NCBI GenBank assembly: GCA_001179505.1
Contig: CDMY01000275.1
Location: 433,270 to 497,269 of the forward strand
From: Vitrella brassicaformis
Lineage: Eukaryota > Sar > Vitrellaceae
Direction of reading: 5' to 3'
DNA length: 64,000 nucleotides
Shown: positions 10,900-20,615 of the stretch, in pieces
Layout: the number at the start of each line of letters is the position of its first letter
Numbering within the stretch: position 1 is the first letter of the stretch
Translations under genes and position numbers: made by a program
Notes under the pieces: generated by a model
Database searches by the model: none
Seen by the model: the letters and a program-made list of their open reading frames with translations, nothing else
What the model was told of the DNA's origin: nothing

Positions 10900-11552
10900 A
10901 TGGCCAAGGGTGCTGCCAAGGGGAAGGCCAAGTCCAAGGCCAAGTCTGACGAGCCCAAGGAGAAGAAAGTCAAGGTATACGGCGCACAGGGGGCGGGGGA
11001 TGACGCCCGCGGCGGCATCTTCCATCCGCCGGCCTGCTTGGCGCGATTTGATTTGTACTGAGCGAACCCATTGTGTTGTGTGTGTGGTGTGTTGTGGTGT
11101 GTGTTGGTGCGTTCAGGACAAGGATGCGCCCAAGAAGGGCAGGTCGGCATACATCTTCTTCACGATGGACCGGCGCGAGGAGCTCGTCGCTGAGAACCCA
11201 GACCTCAAGGGCAGCGTCACGGTACGAGCACTTCTCACCTCACGCACTCACACAGTGCTGTGATGCTCCGTCTGCCCATCGTATCGTGTGTGCGTGTGGT
11301 TGTTGCGTTGTGTGTATCTCAGGAGGTGTCCAAGATTCTGGGCGCCGAGTGGAAGAAGATGACGGATAAGCAGAAGAAGCCCTACGAGGACCAGGCCAAG
11401 AAGGACAAGGTCACACCATTAGATAGGGGGAGCGGAAGGCATTCACTAACACATTCTCTGCCTGCCTGCCTGTGTGTGCGTGCGTGTGTGTGTGTGTGGT
11501 GTGTCAGGAGCGTTACGAGAAAGAGAAGGAGAAGTACGAGAAGAAGAAGTAA
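10900..11552 (+). CDS. HMGB-type protein with a single HMG box
   Basis: Four exons (10900-10974, 11117-11221, 11323-11409, 11508-11552) encode 103 residues. After a basic tail (MAKGAAKGKAKSKAKSDEP), one HMG box runs from about residue 26 to the end: DAPKKGRSAYIFFTMDRREE, then SKILGAEWKKMTDKQKKPYE and a Lys/Glu-rich third helix. The APKK-x-SAY-FF start and the GxxWK motif are diagnostic. HMGB proteins bend DNA and loosen nucleosomes. The protein lacks the acidic C-terminal tail of animal HMGB1 and is closer to yeast Nhp6. Introns end in TG-rich tracts followed by CAG. Confidence 0.93.
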
Positions 11553-13357
11553 ACCTCCACACCTCATCCGCTAGCACGCATACGTATGACTGGCTGGCCG
11601 GCTGGCTGCATGGATCACTGACTGACTGGATGGGTGGATGGATGGACATAGGCAGATAGATAGCTACCTGGAGCGATGTGCTGCGCGCCACACACATGGA
11701 CACACACCACACACACACATCGTCTCCTCTCCTTCTCTATACTATCATACCTACCGAGCTCCTGGCTTCCCCTCTCTGCCTGCCCGGCCGGCTGTAGAGG
11801 GGGTGGGTGGGTGGGTGCATCGCTGGATGGGTGGCTGGTGCCTGGTTCCGTGTGTATGTGTGTCTTGTTTGTTTCGCGTGTTCGGGGTGCGGTGGTGCGG
11901 GGTGGTCGGCTGCCTTGCTCTTCTCGACTCGCCTCGCCCTGTAGAGAAAGCACATTCCTGCTTGCCTGCCTGAGTGATAGTGAAGGGTACGATGCGCATG
12001 GACTGCATACATGGATGGCGGATGGATGGATGGGTGGGTGGCCTGGCTGACGGGGGAGGGGATAGCTAGACAGCGGCGGATGGCAGAGAGGAAGGAGAAG
12101 AAAAGACTGTGCTTACGCAATGACTGATAGTCTGTCTGCCTTGCCAACTCATTCGCGCTCTTTCTCTCTTGGCTGCTACTAACACCGCACACACACACAC
12201 ACACACACGCACACACATACCCACACGCTGGTTGCACAAAGACAGACAGACAGACAGACCGAATGCATGTGACCGGCAGACAATTAGGAGCGGCCTAAAG
12301 CTCGCTCATGACCTGCCTGCCTGCCTTGCCTGTCTGTCTGCCCCTCCGTCACGCCACGCCACGCCACACCAACCGGACTAGCCTGCCTGCCTGCCTCCGT
12401 GGCTCGTGCCTTGTATATTGACTGACTGACTGGCCGACTCGTTTACTTACTAGAGTGTGGTGGTGCCGTGCTTGCCCGTTTGGATGGGATCAATGGAATG
12501 GATGGATGGATGGACCAACGAGACCGTGTGTGTACGTATGTGTGGTTTTAACTAACGCGGCTGTGGAAGTTTGTATGGCGTGTGCAAGAGAAAACTCACT
12601 CACTGGATTTGTTGCAATTGCATTGCACGCGCCATGCAGACAGACACGCAAGCCGTCACAGTCATTCACTCACCCACCCGCCATTCATACACTCACTCCC
12701 ACACGCGCCAGTTACAAGACACGCCATACTCACACGCACACCCGCCATGCTCTCATTCAGTGCGGCCAAGCACCCGCCACACGCTGAGTCCGCCCGCCTT
12801 TCAGACTGCACGACCAACTGCCACCCAGTCACCTAGTCGCATACATATCCCCCCGACTACGAACCATGGTGGACCTGAGGGAAAGAGACCTGAGGGAAAG
12901 AGACACACACACACACAAGAACACAAGAACACACCCGACCGTGCGTTCAGCGGACTGCTCAACTGTTTGATAGCGTGTACGTACGTACGTACCTACTGAA
13001 CAATGAATGATGAATGAGCACGTGAAGGTGGGTGTTTGCGGTGGATGGATGCACGGAGCCAGACGGATGGGATGAGTGGACCAACAAGACAAGACCCTGT
13101 GTGTCTGATTTTAACGCGCCTCTGGAGGTTTCTTTGTGACCAAAACACGCGAGCCATCACCGTCAGTCACTCCCACAGACGCCAGTTATACTATACACAC
13201 ACGCCATGCTCACTCATTCAGTCCGCCCGACCACCAACACGCGCAGTCCACCCGCGCCCCAGCCCTATCAGACCAATCAGACGAATCTCGCTCAGGGCAT
13301 CCTATGCATCTCATTTGGTATCCCACATCCGACACTGCCATCGGTGGGCTCGTGGCC
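11553..13357. repeat. Repeat-rich gap with diverged tandem duplication
   Basis: This is non-coding between HMGB and the J-domain-like gene. Besides GGAT, TGCC and AC runs, two blocks of about 400-550 bp, roughly 12480-12910 and 13050-13400, share an ordered series of similar segments: a GGACCAACRAGAC start, TTTTAAC followed by a GCG-rich turn, CAGTTA near CACGCCATRCTC, CATTCAGTSCG and a GAGGGAAAGAGACAC end. This looks like an old tandem duplication. No domain is encoded. Confidence 0.5.
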
Positions 13358-15259
13358 CTACACACACACGTGTTCAGGCTGAGGGAAAGAGACACGACCC
13401 ATCCCCATGTGTGTACTGCTTGCCTGTGTCACGTATTTGGTAGTTATGGTCGTTCGGTAGTGGCCTGACCATGCATACACACATTCAAGGGAAGACACGT
13501 GCAATGCGGTGCAGTGGGTGAGGCGACTGACGGTGCTGAGCACCGAATCGTCTTGGGGAGTGGTGCCCATTGCTGTGGCCTCCAGGTGATCGTCCTGTTC
13601 GACGTAGGCCGCCGCCACCTCCTGTGCCCTCGCGATCGCCTCGTCCAGCTGCCGTGCCTCCCCCTCCGCCTCTCCTTGTGCAAGGAGGTCCTCGAGCGTC
13701 TCCTCCAGCCCGGCCACATCGACTGCCTCCTCGACCTCGAGAGGCAGCCACGGCGCGAAGCGACCTGGCCCCAGTGCTATGTCAGCTGGGGGAGTCTTGA
13801 TCGTCTGATGGATGATGGCGCTGCACCTGAGGTCGATCTTCCAGTCCAGCCGCTCCTCGTAGCCCCTCCACTGCGTGTGCACACACGGATGGACAGACAG
13901 AATGGAGAGAGGCACGTATCGTATACAGGTGGGGGTGGGGTGAAGGGTGGGAGGATGCGTGGCGGGGATGGTGCTCACCTCCGTCTGCTCGGCCTCGTTC
14001 TGACACAAACACACACAGGTGCACAGCACACAGAAACACAGAAGATCGACAGATACTGTAATGGCGGCACGATGGAGCATCTGGGTGCCCCAACCCCTTT
14101 ACTCTACCACGCGTCTCGACACAGTGGCCCACTGCTGGCGCTCCGCGAAGTCGTCGACCTGGTCGTCCTAGGCCGCAGTGATACGCTGCCACTGCGGAGA
14201 GCCGCCCTTGTCGGGTGGCACACCTGCAAGCCCACACAAAACAGCACACGACGTGCAAGCCACCATGTGGCACTGATGTGTTCATCTTACGATCGACAGG
14301 TGCTTGAATCGGCGCCGCACGAGGGCCAGAGATGCGTCTGGCTTCAGCCCCAACGCCTCGTGCATGTCTGCCTGCATCCTGGTGCGCCGCATGCGCCTCA
14401 TGAGGCGGAGTTGCGGGAACACCTCATACAGCAGGGGTGTCGGCAGAGAGAGGGTGAGGTCAACGGGCAGCAGAAAGAGGACGTGTCCGAGAAGATGGAC
14501 CCGCTGCATCGGCGACAGACCCACACACACACACGTGTGGACTCCCTCAGTCCCTCTCTCTCTCTCTCTCTCTGTCTGTGTGTGTGTGTGTGTGTGTCGT
14601 GTCTCTTTGCCTCTTTGAAGAATTTGGCGTCTTTCTTGAACAGTCCGGAGTTGTCCTTCATGGCTGATACGGCGAGAATGCCGCTGCTGCACACACCAGA
14701 TCGGACCTGAAAAACACCGGCCGATGGACACAGACACACACACACACACTCCCTCTGTGGTATCCATGCGCACCTTGCCGATATCAGGGCGGTCGAGGGC
14801 GCGTCCATCCTCACTGTCCGACTGCTCAGCCCTCGAGCCAGTCCCCCTACACCAAGGGAAGCTAAGGAAGCATCGCTGACACACAGAAGTGACAGAACAA
14901 CATGCATACACTTGTATCAATATTGGTTTTGGTCTGTTTCATCGAGTCGTACGCGTATCGACGGCAGGCACCCGCCCCGTGAGACACCATACTCTTCCTC
15001 CGCCTGATCCTCCCTGCACACCTCATCCATCGCACCACGAATGCTCGGCTGCTCGCCAATCGAGAGGGACAGAGAAACCACACAGACGCCGCATGAGCCG
15101 ACACAAACACATACACACACACACACACACAGGGTGGTCACTCACCTGTGTGTGTAGTGATTTGGCTCCTGCGATGAGTGGGCCGGCTACAGCTACGTGA
15201 CCATCAGAGGCACCCTCGCGAAAGCCCGACAACTCCACGGCCATGGTCTTGCGTGTCAT
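13358..15259 (-). CDS. J-domain-like protein, apparently disrupted
   Basis: Proposed exons start at 15259 (MTRKTMAVELSGF), then 'PSIRGAMDEVCREDQAEEEY', 'GTGSRAEQSDSEDGRALD', 'VRSGVCSSGILAVSAMKDNS' and a long exon ending near 14289 with ADMHEALGLKPDASLALVRR then RFKHLSI. That last part is helices I-II of a DnaJ J domain. After the next intron the helix III sequence (DKGGSPQWQRITAA) is in another frame from the CHP that should precede it, and an in-frame TAG replaces the Tyr expected after ITAA. Downstream, WRGYEERLDWKIDL, a PWLPLEVEEAVDVAGLEETL acidic helix and a long tail continue to about 13358. One upstream junction needs a GC donor. Either the gene is a pseudogene, the assembly has errors, or splicing is unusual. 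The exact 3' end is unclear. Confidence 0.5.
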
Positions 15260-15387
15260 GGGAGAGAGAGCGCCGCTCAGAGCGGGTGAGCTGGTGCTGG
15301 TGTCTGGGTGTGGATGAGGCTGCTGGGGTGGGTCGAGAGGGGGACAGTAGGACGTGACCAGCCCTTTTGGCAGCGGGGGCCGTCCTC

Positions 15388-16304
15388 TCAACAGCATCTG
15401 TGTGCATGTCTTCTCCACTCCACCCATTCCTAAACACAAGGAGCCCTGAGTGAGCCCATGGAAAACAAGAACACACGTGGCAGATTCTGGGAGGTATTGG
15501 TTACTCTTACTATGCTCTTATCACGGCGTTGTTTGGGCGTTGCGAAGGCCTTGCTAAACTCCAGAGGGTCACCCTGTGCAAAGACGACAGACAGCAGAGT
15601 CCACTGATGTGCGCGAGCACTGCAGCTTAGCCATCACATGAAGTGCATACCAGCCAGTCACATGCGACTCTGGTGGCGGTGAGCTGGAGAAGGGAAGTGA
15701 TGTTGAGGTAGTCCGCCGCCTGCAATACGTGCAGGACACCAAACATGTATGATCTTTGTGCTCTCTCCGTCGGCGTGCGTCCATATTTGTGTGGCCTCCC
15801 GCACGTAAGTACCTCCATCATGTCCAAGAGTGTCTGCCGGTCCATGAGCGTGATGAAGATGCCATCCCATCTGTCCGACACAGCCTTACAAACAACACCA
15901 CACAACGAATGAGCCAGGCCACTCCATAGGCTCATCCTCATCCCTCTGACTTTCTGGACTCGGTGCGACTGGACAGCTTTGGGCATTGCACTGGAAGGCT
16001 CCCGCGTGTCGTTGCTGTGGTGCTCACAATACGCAAACACCCACGACAGAACATCCTTGCTAAAGATCTTCAACGGCACCGCTTCATGGGAGTCTGCGAG
16101 GGCCACATACACGATCTACCATTGGCAAGGGTGGGATCTTTGTCCACTTGGCGGACCTCCTTCCGACATGTCTGCGATAACGTCCGACATCTGACGAGCT
16201 GCATCGCGATGCACGCACAGCAGGCCATCTTTCGCTACAATCGTAAGGAGGCGCCTTTCCTCAACACCGTCCACCACTGAACCATCCATCACGCACGGGA
16301 CCAA
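15388..16304 (-). CDS. Divergent SKP1-like protein
   Basis: Exons 16157-16304, 15813-16093, 15651-15719, 15511-15573 and 15388-15429 stay in frame and give about 200 residues. The SKP1/BTB order is clear: LLTIVAKDGLLCVHRDAARQ, an acidic turn, EAVPLKIFSKDVLSWVFAYC, RWDGIFITLMDRQTLLDMME, AADYLNITSLLQLTATRVA, then a short C-terminal helix ending in EWVEWRRHAH. SKP1 bridges cullin-1 and F-box proteins in SCF ubiquitin ligases. It is far from canonical SKP1: an extra Ser/Arg segment of about 40 residues follows the AYCEHH helix, possibly a retained in-frame intron, and the F-box-binding tail (usually WxxE-rich) is weak. A specialised or non-SCF role is possible. Start could be 16304 or 16289. Confidence 0.78.
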
Positions 16305-16652
16305 ACCTCCTCACCAACCAGGTAAATTTAATCGGCCGCGAGGCTGCCTGCCCAATCCAGAATGGTCCATCTGAGAATATCTTTCATCGGTCCGCTCTTT
16401 CACAGAGGGGTGCTTCATCGTCTTGCGGTCATTTTGTGCCATGAATGGTCTTTGGGAGGTGACGCGGTTATCCGACCCGTTTTTGACTGCGTACAGAACT
16501 CAGCTGGCTCACATACACAACTGACCCGTTTATGCGGTGACCCACTTACGCGGACTGGACTGTAGGCCTCCCGCGGGACTTTGATTCTTTGATTCTCGGC
16601 ATGGAGAGAACAGCGTGACATTAACATACTTGCAGTCCACGCCCGATCCGGC
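16305..16652. other. Intergenic between SKP1-like and EF-hand genes
   Basis: This is upstream of the SKP1-like gene. It contains loosely repeated GACCCGTTT and TGACCC-TTAYGCGG units near 16478-16560. No coding exon is seen. Confidence 0.3.
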
Positions 16653-18749
16653 TCACTGTCTACTACTACCGGCACTGCTAGTTCTAGACGCCCTCTCCTC
16701 CCCCTCCCCCTCCCCCTCCCTCTCCCCGTCCCCGTCCCCTTCCCCCTCCTCTGCTCGCTTCTCCTCCCGCCTCTCTACCGTCAGCAAGTGCTGCCGCCCA
16801 TCCACAATCGCACGAAACGCATCATACGACATGCCATGAAGTGAGGCCGACCCTTTCCGACCCTCGCTGCTCCGCCTGCGAGACGCCGATATGGCGGATG
16901 ACGATGAGCTGAGGTGCATGGGGGGCTTGAGAGACGTGCCTCTCGACTGCATCAAACAAGCACGCACAGCACTGCTTCAGAGAGACATGGGATCTCAAGT
17001 GCAGACTTCACCTGTAGTACGAGTCTGTTGGCAAAGGTGATGACACTGATTGCCGTGGCCATTGAGAGGGTGTGTGGGTGGTCGAGGGAGCCGTTCGCAA
17101 ACTTGGTCAAGTGGCTGAAGTATGTGCGGAAGTCGATATCGTTGGCTGGGGGACGGGAATCTTCAGCAGCCGATTGTATGCCATCGGTTGCTGGTGCAGG
17201 GGTGGCAGGGGCGGGGGATGAGAGTACGGTGAAGAGCTCATGCATGAACTTGTCCTCCAAATCGTTCACTTCCTGCAGACAGACAAAGAGGCAGGTTGAA
17301 AAGTGTCGACCGCGAGCCACCATGTCCTTGTTCACCTTGTATCGCTTCTGCTCATAGTTGTGGAGCTTCCTGTTGATGACTTCCCTGGCGTGAGCTGACA
17401 AAGGCGGCTGTGGTGGCGGCTTCGGAGGCTCCTCAAATGCCTCGGGCGGCAGAGACAGCTGGGGGCCAGCCAACGGGCCGTGACCTGCATCGATCGACGG
17501 AGACACACATTGAAAAAACTGCGAGACATGTCGGTGTGTCGTCCTACCTACCTACCAGATGAGGCGTCCGATCGTACGCTGTCTTTTCGGATGGCAGGCT
17601 GCCGCTCGGACCTCAGAGGCGACTGGTACTGCATGACTGATCCCCTCCGGCTTTTGCCGGATGAGTGGCTCGTGTGTCTTGAGTAGGTGGGCATCCCCAG
17701 GTCAGGAGCTGCGGCGAGCACACTGCCGCGCCTCCTCTGGCCATTGCCAACCGGATTCTCGCCGCTGAAGGACAATTGCACGCATGGATGACTTACAAGG
17801 GCTTGTGAAGACAGACAAGTGTGTGTGTGGTTTGGTGTGTGGTAGACGGACGTACACGCCTTTGATGAAGGCATCGATCCTATAGAAGAGGTCATCAAGC
17901 GATTGCTGCAGTCAGCAAGGCCACACATGCCAACACCAAATGTACGTCACATTCCCATGATAATCAGTAATCCGCTTCTATTAGCGCTCACTCACTGCCG
18001 CGAGCAACTCGATGTTTGCGCCCTCGTCTGCAGCAGGAGGGCGACACGACAAGTCACGCATACATGAGTACCACCAGTTTTTGAGCCTGCGAATGCCTCT
18101 CACCTTTGTCGGCCTCCCCCGCCTCGGCCTGTTTGAGGTGTCTCTGCCTCCATAGCAGCTCACCAGGTGTGTGGGAACCAACTAATCCACTGCCCTGACG
18201 CCAACACAGAAACGGAAGCGAGACACAACCATCCAACACTGTCAGTCTGTATGGAGGTCTTTCTTTCCCTTTCCCTACCACGAACTTGTGGACGTCGTCT
18301 ATGGTGAGCGTCCCATCGCCGTCCCAATCCATCTGCAGGTGGAGGCACAACAGGGACAGGCAGCAGAATGAACCCCACCGAATCCCCGTGCCTGGCTGGC
18401 GTCGTCTCCCTCTTCCTTTTACATAGTGCAGGAGGTCCTTGAGCTGCGTGAGGGATATGTTCTTGGTGTTGCAGAGGTCGCGCAACCACCGTTTGAGGTT
18501 CCGAGGGCTCAGTCGCCCCAGGTGATCTGTGCAAACGGAGAACATGCAGGAGATATAATGCATGAGTTGTGGGTGCCTGGGTCTGTCTGTGCCCTTTTTT
18601 CTGGGTTGCCGACCCAGAAGGAATGAGACGCCGAGCTCACACTCGGCAGGGGTCAGCTTGACGAAGGCAAGAGGCACCGCATCCGGCCCTCCATCCTCAC
18701 CAGCGGCAGCGGGCTGAGCCCCTTTCTCGGTTGGACTCTCACTTCCCAT
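16653..18749 (-). CDS. EF-hand protein with Arg/Ser-rich middle region
   Basis: A multi-exon gene starts MGSESPTEKGAQ at 18749. One calcium-binding loop is visible (DWDGDGTLTIDD, following a helix LTQLKDLLHYM), with Asp at loop positions 1, 3 and 5. Then come a helical segment (SLDDLFYRIDAFIKG), a Ser/Arg region with several basophilic kinase sites (QRRRGSV, KSRRGSV, IRKDSV), a Pro-rich stretch, a conserved-looking helical block (REVINRKLHNYEQKRYKVNK) and FRTYFSHLTKFANGSLDHPH, and a Ser-rich and Glu-rich tail ending at 16653. Splice junctions around the EF hand (18331) and the following exons keep phase. The family is not recognised. A calcium-regulated, phosphorylated scaffold is a guess. 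Confidence 0.7.
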
Positions 18750-18818
18750 CCGACGCACCTGTCCTGTTTTCGGGTAGCAAGCAGCAAGCAGAGCGAAAAG
18801 GTTCCGAAAGGAAGGTGC

Positions 18819-18840
18819 GCGAGCTTGAGAGTGGCGAGCT
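18819..18840 (+). promoter_or_regulatory. Two GCGAGCT half-sites upstream of the EF-hand gene
   Basis: GCGAGCTTGAG and, 15 bp on, GCGAGCTGAGG lie 70-90 bp upstream of the EF-hand ATG (18749, opposite strand). They point towards a possible 5' exon of the next plus-strand gene. Confidence 0.3.
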
Positions 18841-19436
18841 GAGGAGAGAAGGAAGGGTGTTTTGAGGTCTTTTTTGATGAGTTTTAATCACTTTTGCATA
18901 GGCAAGACAAGCGTAGGCGGCCGAAGCCATGATCTGGGTCGAACAAGCATCGATCTGTAACGGCTGCGAGAGATTCTCGCCAGCGACGTCTGGCTTCGTC
19001 CAGCAGCTTGGGGAAGGCAGAGAGGATGAGGGATGAGGAGGGCACGCTGGCCGCTGCTGACCCCGAATGACATCTCGTCACCCCAAAGCAGAAGCGCCAA
19101 TTTCTCCTGCGCCTCCCAGCCCTGTCCTCACGCCCAGAATCGACAGAGAGGATGAATTCTCGAGGTCAGCGAGGGAAGAGAGAGGGCACATACTCTTGGG
19201 GCAGCTGTGAGTGTTGTGGGGACGAAGAATGCTCACATCGTCCCCTTGTGTGTTGTGCGTGTATGTGCTCTGTGCAGGGCAGCGGTGGTGGAGGCTGGAG
19301 GCGAGCGCACGTTAGCATTCCCCAAATCTCCCTCCCCTCCTGGTGAGAGAAAGAGAGAAAGAGGCACTGCACCCACCTTTGCGAAGCCCTGCCTGGATGA
19401 CACCACACAACACGACAATCACCCACGTATTGGAGA

Positions 19437-20615
19437 TTGTCTGCCTGTATGTGGTTCTTGGTGCGTATAGATCCGTTGCCGTCGCCTCCGGCCCCCCCGC
19501 AGATCAAGTATCGTGTGCGGGCGTCGGGCGCACCCCCTATGCTCGGGCTGAGAGAGAGTGGTGCTGGTGCAGCCGACACGATCCCGCCCCCCCGCGCCCG
19601 ACACCCCTCTCCCGGCCCCAGCCCTTCCCCACCTCGCTCCCTCAGGCCCTCCTCTGCCGTAGCGAAATCCGTACGATGGAGGGACCAGGTCGGCGGGGAC
19701 GCTGCGACGCCCTATAACATGTCGGCCGACTTGATAGCCATCCAGTCAGACACCGGCTCCGACAGGGCCACCGAGCACTGCCCCTGCTGCCAGTCGTGTG
19801 CTGATGTGGTCCTGCCCAAGACGGCCGACAAGGCGGTGCAGTCGCCCTTGCCCAAGCAGGTGCTGCCGCCGCCGCCGCCCCGGGCCGGCCGCTATATGGC
19901 CTACCAGCATCGGTCGAGGGACGGGGGAGTGTTCGACTTCGATATTGACGACATATGCGACATTGTCGAGGGCGACGCGGCCACGCCACACCAGCCCTTT
20001 CTCGACGTCCCCGCTCGCTTCGTGGAGCTTGAGTCAGACGCGAGCAACTTCGCCCCCATCCCACCCCACCTGCCGCCCGGCGACTCCCCCCGCCCACCGG
20101 AGTCCGTCATCGCCACGACCAACGTCTTCACCCTCACCGTCGACGACATTCTCAACATCACGGCCGTCACACCACCGCAGTCACGGCCGGGATCCGACCG
20201 GTCCTCGCCCCCGCCATCCGAGGGCGGGGCGGTCTCGCCCGACGAGTATGACGACAAGATCGACCCTGAGGATGACGAGATGACCACCGCCCCCGCCCGC
20301 ACACCCGTCACGCCTGAGGGCCAGCTGCAACCCACGCCAGCGTCCCATCGTCGGCTGGGCACTGACACGTCCGGGGTGCGGTTCCCCGGGTCGCCAGGGT
20401 CGCATTACGCGCCGGTGGAGAGCGAGAGCCCTCTTACGCAGGGCAGGTCGGCGGTGATGCTGCGGGTGGGCAATTTTTGTTTCGGGCTGGAGGATGTGAT
20501 TGACATGGTGGAGGGGCAGGGCGGGGAGCCGCTGAGGGAGACGGTCAGGCGCGATACGGGCGAGTCGATGGTGCAGTACCTGCCGGATGACCTGTTCAGG
20601 CAGCTGTGGCCGTGA
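19437..20615 (+). CDS. Acidic Pro-rich protein with three-fold internal motif
   Basis: The 3' exon reads 392 residues open to the stop at 20615. The beginning is uncertain: an acceptor-like site before IKYRVRASG near 19502 suggests 5' exons upstream, perhaps near 18929 or 19152. The protein is Pro/Ser-rich and disordered except for three copies of a short pattern: VFDFDIDDICDIVEG (about residue 163), VFTLTVDDILNITA (about 227) and NFCFGLEDVIDMVEG (about 343). The consensus is F-x-[FL]-x-[VIL]-[DE]-D-[IV]-x-[DN]-[IM]-[VT]. A small Cys cluster (CPCCQSC) lies near residue 118. No known family is recognised. The repeats look like short amphipathic binding motifs (inference). Confidence 0.68.
   Translation: MSACMWFLVRIDPLPSPPAPPQIKYRVRASGAPPMLGLRESGAGAADTIPPPRARHPSPGPSPSPPRSLRPSSAVAKSVRWRDQVGGDAATPYNMSADLIAIQSDTGSDRATEHCPCCQSCADVVLPKTADKAVQSPLPKQVLPPPPPRAGRYMAYQHRSRDGGVFDFDIDDICDIVEGDAATPHQPFLDVPARFVELESDASNFAPIPPHLPPGDSPRPPESVIATTNVFTLTVDDILNITAVTPPQSRPGSDRSSPPPSEGGAVSPDEYDDKIDPEDDEMTTAPARTPVTPEGQLQPTPASHRRLGTDTSGVRFPGSPGSHYAPVESESPLTQGRSAVMLRVGNFCFGLEDVIDMVEGQGGEPLRETVRRDTGESMVQYLPDDLFRQLWP

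Noticed and set aside
15023-15439. Frame reading GMGGVEKTCTQ as a continuation of the SKP1-like gene into the J-domain gene (a SKP1-J fusion)
   Set aside because: Spliced phase after KQRRDKSI requires EWVEWRRHAH and then a stop at 15388, so the SKP1-like protein ends there and the J-domain-like gene can start at 15259.
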